From NCBI GenBank assembly GCA_030614645.1, contig JAUWTR010000161.1, positions 1 through 5,146 on the forward strand: DNA of 5,146 nt, in the 5' to 3' direction. The DNA is from Candidatus Aminicenantota bacterium (GTDB lineage: Bacteria > Acidobacteriota > Aminicenantia > Aminicenantales > Aminicenantaceae). Numbering within the stretch: position 1 is the first letter of the stretch; the number at the start of each line of letters is the position of its first letter. Shown here one piece after another: positions 1-5,146 of the stretch. Position numbers and translations under genes: made by a program. The notes below the pieces were generated by a model. The model made no database searches. It had not been told where the DNA came from and was given only the letters and a program-made list of their open reading frames with translations.

Positions 1-1
1 A

Positions 2-763
2 GATGCAGAGAAGACCTGGAGAAAAGCTATTAAATTGAGACCTTATTACTCAAAGTCTTTTTATAATATAGGGGTATTTTATGAGTTACATGGAAGTCCT
101 GATAAAGCCATAAAAATGTATCTCAAAGTTGCAGAAATAACACCAGGCTATTATCCTATCTTTTATACCTTGGGAGCCTCTTATGATAAATTGGGGGAGT
201 ATGAGCTGGCAGAGGCAATGTTTAGAAAATCAATCACTATCAAGCCTAACGCACCAGCTTATTCCAATCTGGGTACTTATTATTTTGGCAGGCGTCGTTA
301 TGGAGATTCAGTAGCTATGTTTGAAGAAGCAGTCAAGGTAGATGAGAAACAGTATGTTATTTGGGGTAATTTGGGTGACGGTTATCGAAAAATTCTAGGG
401 AATTTAGATAAAGCAGATCATGCTTATCAGCGAGCAATTCAATTAGCTATGAAAAAACTAGCAATAAATCCAAAGGATGAGATAGTTCGTGCAAGATTGG
501 CTCGCTATTATGCTGCAGTCGGGGACCATAAAGCGGCAGAGGATGAGGTTTCCAAAGTATTAGAAATGAGGCCTAAAAATATAGAGGTTCTCTTTATATG
601 CGTTCAAATTTTTGAATATATAAATAATCGAGATCGTGCACTTCAGGTTCTCCAAACTTATTTTGAAAATGGCGGATCTAAAGAATGGTTTCTTTCTGAT
701 CCTGATTTATTAAAACTTATTAAAGATCCTAAATTCGAACAGTTGACAAAAAATAAGGATTAA
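2..763 (+). CDS. TPR-repeat protein, C-terminal part (5' end outside the window)
   Basis: The reading frame is open from base 2 to a TAA at 761-763, giving 253 residues. The 5' end lies outside the window, because TPR sequence (DAEKTWRKAIKLRP) is already running at the edge; the in-frame TTG at 35 is therefore not a likely start. About six TPR units are visible, with the usual 34-residue spacing and W/Y-x-x-LG-x-x-Y and A-x-x-x-[FY] positions: roughly residues 17-50, 51-83, 84-117, 118-155, 156-189 and 190-222. The tail has the pattern WGNLGDGYR, then A-x-x-AYQRAIQLA, L-x-INPKDEIVRARLARYYA, and finally SDPDLLKLIKDPKFEQL. From family knowledge this tail recurs at the end of large bacterial regulators whose N-terminus is a Ser/Thr kinase, adenylate cyclase or winged-helix DNA-binding domain. 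Which of these applies here cannot be seen. TPRs act as protein-binding scaffolds. The gene is convergent with the methyltransferase gene, 35 bases away. TPR identity is secure; the full-length role is unknown. Confidence 0.9.
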   Translation, partial: DAEKTWRKAIKLRPYYSKSFYNIGVFYELHGSPDKAIKMYLKVAEITPGYYPIFYTLGASYDKLGEYELAEAMFRKSITIKPNAPAYSNLGTYYFGRRRYGDSVAMFEEAVKVDEKQYVIWGNLGDGYRKILGNLDKADHAYQRAIQLAMKKLAINPKDEIVRARLARYYAAVGDHKAAEDEVSKVLEMRPKNIEVLFICVQIFEYINNRDRALQVLQTYFENGGSKEWFLSDPDLLKLIKDPKFEQLTKNKD

Positions 764-798
764 TTATATTGGAGAGTTCTGAATTTACATTATACATT

Positions 799-1500
799 TC
801 ACCATATAAATGGAATTAATCTGGATCTGGTTTTCAGGCAATATTCTTTATAGTCCTGTAAATTGTTAGACAGTACTTTTTCCTCATTAAGAATTCTTAG
901 AACAAGAGAAATGGGAAGGAATGCAAATGGGATTAATGCCCAATATGAACCCAGTGCAATAGGGGTGGGTAAAAACATAATGATTATTCCTAAATACATT
1001 GGATGACGGACAACTCCATATAATCCGGTTACTATCACCTTCTGATTCTCATTAACCTCAATTATTCGCGATGCATAACTGTTCTGCTTGAAAACAAAAA
1101 AGATTATCAGGTAACCCAATAAAACTACAATATCGGCTGCTATAACAATATATGTTGGAACATTTGACCAGGTAAAACGGTGATCCAAACCAGAAATAAT
1201 AAATCCAGCTAGAAAAATAGCAGTTGAAAAAATAGATACTAATTTCTGTTGCTTTTCCGTCTCCTTCACTCTTGTTCGAAGCTCTAGAAACTTTGGATCC
1301 TTCTTTAAAAAGTAAAACATGACGGAGATCATCGGCACAACAAGAACTGCAAAATATATATAGGTCTGCCAAAACTTAAAAGTCCCCGCGGGTAAAAGAA
1401 TGATAAGTCCAAGAAAAAGCGGAAGTAACGAGAACCTAATAGCAATTTTCTTCTTTAGGGCTTTCATCTCTTGCTGAGTCATTTCACTTTTTTTATCCAT
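799..1500 (-). CDS. Isoprenylcysteine carboxyl methyltransferase (ICMT/PEMT)-family membrane protein
   Basis: This is a 233-residue integral membrane protein. Hydrophobic segments lie near residues 20-38, 44-65, 88-104, 115-137, 169-184 and 186-204, after a charged, lysine-rich cytoplasmic N-terminus. The family hallmark is clear: GLYGVVRHPMYLG (159-171), then NEEKVL (205-210) and DYKEYCLKTRSRLIPFIW at the C-terminus. In the ICMT/PEMT superfamily the RHPxYxG and EE elements form the S-adenosylmethionine pocket, so a SAM-dependent methyl transfer at the membrane is likely. Bacteria generally lack prenylated CaaX proteins, so the acceptor is probably a lipid or other small lipophilic molecule; that is inference. 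Length is normal for bacterial members. The ATG at 1500 is preferred because AGAGGT lies six bases upstream; M7 and M12 lack this. The gene is convergent with the TPR gene and divergent from the epimerase operon. I see no convincing -35/-10 pair. Fold assignment is firm; substrate unknown. Confidence 0.88.
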   Translation of the reverse strand: MDKKSEMTQQEMKALKKKIAIRFSLLPLFLGLIILLPAGTFKFWQTYIYFAVLVVPMISVMFYFLKKDPKFLELRTRVKETEKQQKLVSIFSTAIFLAGFIISGLDHRFTWSNVPTYIVIAADIVVLLGYLIIFFVFKQNSYASRIIEVNENQKVIVTGLYGVVRHPMYLGIIIMFLPTPIALGSYWALIPFAFLPISLVLRILNEEKVLSNNLQDYKEYCLKTRSRLIPFIW

Positions 1501-1506
1501 TTACAT

Positions 1507-1512
1507 ACCTCT
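1507..1512 (-). promoter_or_regulatory. Ribosome binding site of the ICMT-family gene
   Basis: Read on the minus strand this is AGAGGT, followed by a six-base spacer and then the ATG at 1500. It supports that ATG over the internal methionines 7 and 12. Confidence 0.6.
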
Positions 1513-1638
1513 ATTGAAAGTATAGATATTCGGTCGCTAATGCTTATTGGCAGCATCTTGTATTGCCTTTCATTAGCCGGTTTATTACCTGTAACCATAA
1601 TCAAATGAATTCTATAAAATGTCAATGTTATTACAGGC

Positions 1639-1702
1639 ATTCGGGGACATCATACTTGTCTCAATAGCATTTTATATTAATTAAGTATGATGTCCCCCGA
1701 AT
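1639..1702. repeat. Palindromic repeat, REP/IS200-end-like (solo miniature element)
   Basis: The left arm ATTCGGGGACATCATACTT (1639-1657) is the reverse complement of the right arm at 1683-1702, apart from one extra C in the right arm (a run of five against four G). The arms flank a 25-base AT-rich spacer (1658-1682), so the single strand could fold into a 19-bp hairpin. From family knowledge, ends of the type ATTCGGGGACATCATACTT...AAGTATGATGTCCCCGAAT recur around Y1/REP-associated tyrosine transposase genes (IS200/IS605-like) in many environmental bacterial genomes. Here both ends are present with no transposase between them, so this could be a miniature non-autonomous element or the remnant of a deleted one. 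No target duplication is visible. A transcription terminator is a poorer explanation, as both neighbouring genes run away from it and no T-run follows either arm. Confidence 0.72.
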
Positions 1703-1738
1703 ACGCTGGAATTCCGCAGCTTGCTCAATTTTGAATAA

Positions 1739-1767
1739 TTGACTTCCTATATTTCCTTTGATATAAA
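1739..1767 (+). promoter_or_regulatory. Sigma70-type promoter of the GME-FKP operon
   Basis: TTGACT at 1739-1744 and TATAAA at 1762-1767 are separated by exactly 17 bases. Each hexamer differs from the housekeeping consensus by one base. Transcription would begin near 1774, leaving a leader of about 26 bases that carries the ribosome binding site. The promoter lies 36 bases downstream of the palindrome. No operator repeat is visible over it, which fits constitutive expression. This is a sequence match, not a mapped start. Confidence 0.65.
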
Positions 1768-1787
1768 ATTCTATTCAATCAAATGGG

Positions 1788-1793
1788 AAGGAG
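1788..1793 (+). promoter_or_regulatory. Ribosome binding site of the GME gene
   Basis: AAGGAG lies within GGGAAGGAGAG, with a six-base spacer to the ATG at 1800. It is near-ideal and fixes the start of the epimerase gene. Confidence 0.85.
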
Positions 1794-1799
1794 AGTCAC

Positions 1800-2759
1800 A
1801 TGAAAAAAGCGTTGGTTTGTGGGGCAGGCGGATTTATAGGGAGCCATCTTGTCAAAAGATTGAAGAAGGATGGATACTGGGTGCGGGGAGTGGACCAAAA
1901 AAAACCTGAGTTTTCAGAAACTGCAGCGGACGATTTCCTGCTGCTTGATTTACGAGAACAGGATAATTGTGAAAAAGCTGTCTCGAATTCAGACGGAGCA
2001 GGATTTGATGAAGTATATCAACTGGCGGCTGACATGGGGGGGATGGGCTTTATCCATTCTGCCGAATGCGAGATTATGCGTAACAGTGCTCTTATAAATA
2101 TCCATATGATCCATACCAGTGCAAAGGCTGGGGCAAAAAAATACTTCTTCTCTTCCTCAGCCTGTGTATATAGGGATATGGATCCGAATGAACCGGAACT
2201 TTCAGAAGAAGAAGCATATCCGGCCCAGCCTGATAATGAATACGGCTGGGAGAAACTCTATGCAGAACGAATGGCAATGGCGTACGGCCGTATGCATGGT
2301 ATGAAGGTAAGGCTTGCCCGTTTTCAAAATACTTATGGCCCTGAAGGCACCTGGCATGGCGGCAGAGAAAAAGCACCCGCAGCTCTTTCGCGTAAGATCG
2401 CAGAAGCTGAAGACGGCGGTACCATAGAGATCTGGGGAGACGGCAGCGCCATGCGGGCATACACTTACATTGATGATTTGCTTGACGGTATACTCCTTCT
2501 TATGAAATCTGACCTAAAAAACGGTGTTAATATCGGCCGGCGTCAATATGTCTCTGTTATTGAATTGGTTCAGACGATAGCTGAGGCTTCCGGAAAAAAG
2601 ATCAATATTAAACATATAGAAGGCCCGGTGGGAGTAAAAGCCAGAAATTTTCGAAATGATCTTATAAAATCTATCGGCTGGAAATCCAGCTATTCTCTCC
2701 GTGCTGGGATCGCAAATACCTACCCTTGGGTAAAAGCTCAAGTGGAAGCCAATAAGTAG
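1800..2759 (+). CDS. gme: GDP-mannose 3,5-epimerase (extended SDR family)
   Basis: This 319-residue cytoplasmic enzyme closely resembles plant GDP-mannose 3,5-epimerase, which converts GDP-D-mannose to GDP-L-galactose and, by 5-epimerisation alone, GDP-L-gulose. The Rossmann NAD motif GAGGFIG is at 8-14. The family signature AADMGGMGFI is at 76-85. SSSACVY supplies Ser120 and the acid/base Cys122. The SDR pair is Tyr148 and Lys152 in YGWEK. The second acid/base, Lys191, lies in GTWHGGREKAPAA (183-195). These spacings match Arabidopsis GME (Cys145, Tyr174, Lys178, Lys217): 26 versus 29 residues from Cys to Tyr, and 39 in both from Lys to Lys. WGDG (212-215) and YTYIDD (221-226) follow, with VNIG and RNFRNDLIKSIGW near the C-terminus. 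The protein lacks the plant N-terminal extension, as expected for bacteria. It is the first gene after the promoter, and its stop is three bases from the next ATG. The related bacterial GDP-heptose epimerases are the main alternative for substrate. Confidence 0.93.
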   Translation: MKKALVCGAGGFIGSHLVKRLKKDGYWVRGVDQKKPEFSETAADDFLLLDLREQDNCEKAVSNSDGAGFDEVYQLAADMGGMGFIHSAECEIMRNSALINIHMIHTSAKAGAKKYFFSSSACVYRDMDPNEPELSEEEAYPAQPDNEYGWEKLYAERMAMAYGRMHGMKVRLARFQNTYGPEGTWHGGREKAPAALSRKIAEAEDGGTIEIWGDGSAMRAYTYIDDLLDGILLLMKSDLKNGVNIGRRQYVSVIELVQTIAEASGKKINIKHIEGPVGVKARNFRNDLIKSIGWKSSYSLRAGIANTYPWVKAQVEANK

Positions 2760-2762
2760 AAG

Positions 2763-5146
2763 ATGCAGACGCTCGCAGAACCCTGGGATTATCTTATAAT
2801 CACAGCCTCAAATGAAAAACAGGCATCTGCCTATGAGTCACAACTATACTTGAGGCGCAAATTGGGATTTATTCCAGGAGTTAAGCAGCTGCTGGTTCTG
2901 TCCGATCCCGGGGGAAAACGGATCGGCAGTGGAGGCAGCACTATTTATAGTCTCCTTAATGTCCTCAACCGGGAACTGAGGAAAAAACCGGATGATATAA
3001 AACATGTTGATACCTGGGAGAAAATCCTCCAAAAACTGCGGATCCTTATTATCCATGCAGGCGGAGATTCACGCCGTTTGCCTGCATATGGTCCATGCGG
3101 TAAAGTCTTTATCCCGGTACCGGGAGAGTCAGGCAGTATTCTGGGCCAAACTCTATTTGACCGGCAGTTACCTATCTACCTCAAACTCCCGGCAACTTCG
3201 TATGGGCAGGGACAGGTAGTTGTAACTACAGGCGATGTTTTTTTGGATTTTAATCCGGATGATATCCAGTTTTTTGAACAGGGAATCACTGGATTAGGCT
3301 GTCAAGCTTCGCCTGAGCTGGCCAGTGATCATGGTGTTTATTGCTCAGGCCCAGATGGGAAAGTCCGTTTGTTTTTACAAAAACCTTCAGTTGCTGAACA
3401 AAAATCCAAAGGGGCATTAAACCGATACGGTCAGTCCATGCTTGATATTGGGATACTGAATTTCGATGCTGCTTCAGCATTAAGACTTCTTAATTTAGGC
3501 AGCATTAAAATTAATTCCAAAGAAGGACTAAAATTATCTGGACCTTTATATAAAGAAATTATGTTCAAAGGTCTCGACCTATATCGGGAAATCTGCTGCG
3601 CTATGGGCGCAAAAGTTGAGTATTCACAGTATATTAATTCTGTTCGCAACAGCGGTTCAGATTTATCCGAATCATCACTTAATTCTATTTATAAATCCCT
3701 GTCAAAGGTTAATTTTTTTATCAAGAATGTACCGCAATGCGGATTTTATCATTTTGGAACAATGCGTCAACTTCTAAAAAGCGGAGCAGATTTATTAAAA
3801 AAAGAACGAGGGACCTTGATCAGGGATATAGGCCTGAGGATTAATAATGACATTTCTACAGAGGGGCATATTATTGCAAAAAACGCCTGGATTGAGGGCT
3901 GTTATGTCGGTGCACTTCTAACCCTCGGTGGTGAGAATGTGATAGTCGGGGTTGATATTGAAAAGCCCTTGAGCTTACCACCAAAATTTTGTCTAAATGT
4001 TATCAAAGGGAAAGACCAAGAAGGAAAGAAAATATGGTTTGTCCAGGTTTGCGGCATAGATGATAGATTTAAAATTCCGATTTCATCCGGAGCTGTTATT
4101 TGTAATCAGCCGGTAAAGGATTGGCTAGAGGCCATGGATATGGAAGAAAATGATGTCTGGCCCCCGAAATTGCCGGACAAAGATAAAAACCTGTGGAATG
4201 CCCGTATAATTCCGGCGACAAAAATGCCCACAGATTATCATAGATGGCTGTGGATTTTTAAACCTGAGAAAGCCTCCCAGGAGCAGAAAAATGCCTGGAA
4301 AGCTGCTGAGAGATACAGTGCTGCTGAGATCGCCCAGCTGGTTGATCAGGATGCTTTTTATTCCAGAAGAATACTTTTCCGTGCCTGGGCAATACAGCAC
4401 TCTTTGCGCTGGATATTCCGACTGGATAGTGATTTTTCCGCTGCAGAGATGGCTTTGATCTTTACTTGCCTACCACGCGCCGAACGTGCCCGTTGGGTAA
4501 GGGATATTATGAAAGAAGCACGGTACCAGTGGGGTGATGAAGCTGCAACTGGGATGGAGCGACTTGAGTTTTCACGGATCATTCATACTCTTGGTTCTGC
4601 GATTCTTATGAGCAGGAAAGAAAAAAGAAGCGCCTGGGATAAATCTTCTCCTGAGTTGAGTTCTTTACTAGGGAAAGAAGAAAAAGACTGGTTGGCGTCA
4701 TTAAAGATTAAGCCTGATAAAAATCAGAGAATTGAAGATTGGGGGAAAAACCTGAAATCTGCCGCCTTTGAGAATCTCAGCCGTACTATAGTCTTGAGTA
4801 AGAAAGAAATCAGCCGGTATCCCAAAAATGCTGTGCGGAGCGATGAGATCATCTGGGGAAGGGCACCAGCAAGGCTTGACCTAGGTGGCGGTTGGACTGA
4901 TACTCCTCCCTATGCTCTGGAAAAGGGAGGATGTGTGATAAATGCAGCTGTTAATTTGAATGGACAGCCGCCTATACATGTATATGCCCGTAAAATAAAG
5001 AAACTCGAGATCCATATCGCCTCTATCGACCATGGTATATCTCTGGTTATTAGTGAACTTGAAGATTTATTGGATTATAAAAAGGCCACAAGCAAATTTA
5101 GCCTAGCTAAAGCTGCTATAGCCTTGTCCGGATTTGCTCCAGATAA
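2763..5146 (+). CDS. fkp: FKP-type bifunctional sugar kinase/GDP-sugar pyrophosphorylase, 3' end outside the window
   Basis: The frame is open from ATG 2763 to the right edge without a stop: 794 residues plus two bases. Family knowledge: FKP phosphorylates L-fucose at C1 with ATP, then joins it to GTP to give GDP-L-fucose. Pyrophosphorylase part: WDYLIITA (8-15), DPGGKRIGSGGST (48-60), the nucleotide loop HAGGDSRRLPAYGPCGK (98-114), GDV (157-159) with likely metal-binding Asp158, DHGVY (189-193), LQKPS (205-209), LDIGI (227-231), FYHFGT (328-333), a beta-helix-like stretch near 362-400 and CGIDDRFK (430-437). A helical linker spans about 475-690. The GHMP kinase opens with RAPARLDLGGGWTDTPPY (700-717) and NLNGQPPIHVY (731-741). 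The window ends before the glycine-rich ATP loop (GSGLGTSS-like) and the last GHMP motif. The kinase motif sits about 100 residues later than in Bacteroides FKP, closer to plant FKGP, so full length should be near 1,000-1,060. No good Shine-Dalgarno precedes the ATG (GGAAG is 14 bases away), suggesting coupling to the epimerase gene. Fucose is not proven: L-galactose or a heptose are alternatives. Confidence 0.9.
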   Translation, partial: MQTLAEPWDYLIITASNEKQASAYESQLYLRRKLGFIPGVKQLLVLSDPGGKRIGSGGSTIYSLLNVLNRELRKKPDDIKHVDTWEKILQKLRILIIHAGGDSRRLPAYGPCGKVFIPVPGESGSILGQTLFDRQLPIYLKLPATSYGQGQVVVTTGDVFLDFNPDDIQFFEQGITGLGCQASPELASDHGVYCSGPDGKVRLFLQKPSVAEQKSKGALNRYGQSMLDIGILNFDAASALRLLNLGSIKINSKEGLKLSGPLYKEIMFKGLDLYREICCAMGAKVEYSQYINSVRNSGSDLSESSLNSIYKSLSKVNFFIKNVPQCGFYHFGTMRQLLKSGADLLKKERGTLIRDIGLRINNDISTEGHIIAKNAWIEGCYVGALLTLGGENVIVGVDIEKPLSLPPKFCLNVIKGKDQEGKKIWFVQVCGIDDRFKIPISSGAVICNQPVKDWLEAMDMEENDVWPPKLPDKDKNLWNARIIPATKMPTDYHRWLWIFKPEKASQEQKNAWKAAERYSAAEIAQLVDQDAFYSRRILFRAWAIQHSLRWIFRLDSDFSAAEMALIFTCLPRAERARWVRDIMKEARYQWGDEAATGMERLEFSRIIHTLGSAILMSRKEKRSAWDKSSPELSSLLGKEEKDWLASLKIKPDKNQRIEDWGKNLKSAAFENLSRTIVLSKKEISRYPKNAVRSDEIIWGRAPARLDLGGGWTDTPPYALEKGGCVINAAVNLNGQPPIHVYARKIKKLEIHIASIDHGISLVISELEDLLDYKKATSKFSLAKAAIALSGFAPD

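Larger units (their letters stand above)
1501..1799. other. Divergent intergenic region between ICMT-family gene and GME operon
   Basis: This 299-base stretch holds no credible coding frame and no tRNA-like cloverleaf that I can see. Its left part (1513-1638) is AT-rich and contains only weak structure, such as CCTGTAA at 1588-1594 opposite TTACAGG at 1631-1637. Its middle holds the palindromic element. Its right part holds the promoter and Shine-Dalgarno sequence of the epimerase gene. Both flanking genes are transcribed away from it, so the palindrome is not at the 3' end of any gene seen here. Confidence 0.7.

Noticed and set aside
35..763. TTG at 35 as the start of a 242-residue TPR protein
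   Set aside because: The frame is open to the left edge and already encodes TPR helix sequence before this TTG, so the gene is cut by the window.
758..821. Possible bidirectional terminator between the convergent genes: GATTAATT (758-765) pairs with AATTAATC (814-821), extended by ATATTGG against CCATAT
   Set aside because: The stem is almost all A-T, has a six-base bulge, a long loop and no T-run, and it overlaps both stop codons. It may be chance in AT-rich DNA.
1058..1372. 104-residue minus-strand frame inside the methyltransferase gene
   Set aside because: It is a shifted-frame shadow of a gene with clear family motifs; its product is cysteine- and serine-rich with no recognisable motif.
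1519..1524. TATACT on the minus strand as the -10 box of the ICMT-family gene
   Set aside because: No acceptable -35 lies 16-18 bases upstream (ATAAGC is the best-placed hexamer), and the start site would fall on the ribosome binding site.
1588..1637. CCTGTAA (1588-1594) and TTACAGG (1631-1637) as an operator or extra repeat flanking the palindrome
   Set aside because: Only seven bases match across a 36-base gap in AT-rich sequence, which is too weak to call.
2092..2460. 122-residue minus-strand frame antisense to the epimerase gene
   Set aside because: It lies wholly opposite a highly conserved enzyme, has no ribosome binding context noted and no recognisable domain.
2844..4582. Several short frames of 64-91 residues on both strands between 2844 and 4582
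   Set aside because: All overlap the continuous 794-codon FKP frame, whose motifs run in order from end to end; the short frames are shadows.
2763..5146. The idea that this region is a decayed gene, since only short closed frames occur there
   Set aside because: Codon-by-codon translation from ATG 2763 runs without a stop or frameshift to 5146; it only lacks a stop because the window ends.
1..5146. CRISPR array, tRNA, rRNA, riboswitch or phage attachment site
   Set aside because: No spaced direct repeats, cloverleaf, conserved rRNA stretch or riboswitch-like leader was seen; the operon leader is only about 26 bases.

Overview
The window is bacterial DNA with genes on both strands. It most likely comes from a Gram-negative or candidate-phylum-type bacterium with a polysaccharide or glycoconjugate pathway. 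Three hints support this: a tetratricopeptide protein with the C-terminal signature of large kinase, cyclase or winged-helix TPR regulators (common in Acidobacteria-like and related deep-branching phyla); a palindrome whose arms resemble the ends of IS200/REP-associated elements often met in such genomes; and a plant-like pair of GDP-sugar enzymes. I cannot assign a phylum from the sequence alone.

Layout. Bases 2-763 (+) are the C-terminal 253 residues of a TPR protein that begins upstream of the window. Bases 799-1500 (-) encode a six-helix membrane methyltransferase of the isoprenylcysteine carboxyl methyltransferase (ICMT/PEMT-like) family, convergent with the TPR gene. Bases 1501-1799 form a divergent intergenic region. 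It contains a near-perfect 19/20-bp inverted repeat (1639-1702), then a very good sigma70-type promoter (TTGACT-17 bp-TATAAA, 1739-1767) and a strong Shine-Dalgarno sequence. Bases 1800-2759 (+) encode a GDP-mannose 3,5-epimerase (GME) with all expected catalytic residues. Three bases after its stop, a long gene starts at 2763 and is still open at the right edge. It encodes at least 794 residues of an FKP-type bifunctional sugar-1-kinase/GDP-sugar pyrophosphorylase. The window cuts it inside the GHMP kinase domain.

How the genes work together. The epimerase and the FKP-type protein form a tight two-gene (or longer) operon from one promoter. GME turns GDP-D-mannose into GDP-L-galactose (and GDP-L-gulose). 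FKP-type enzymes turn a free sugar such as L-fucose into the sugar 1-phosphate and then the GDP-sugar. Together they suggest that the cell makes and salvages a GDP-L-hexose, or a related GDP-sugar, for a surface polysaccharide. The exact sugar is inference. The TPR and methyltransferase genes show no obvious link to this pathway and are more AT-rich. The palindrome sits at the change in composition.
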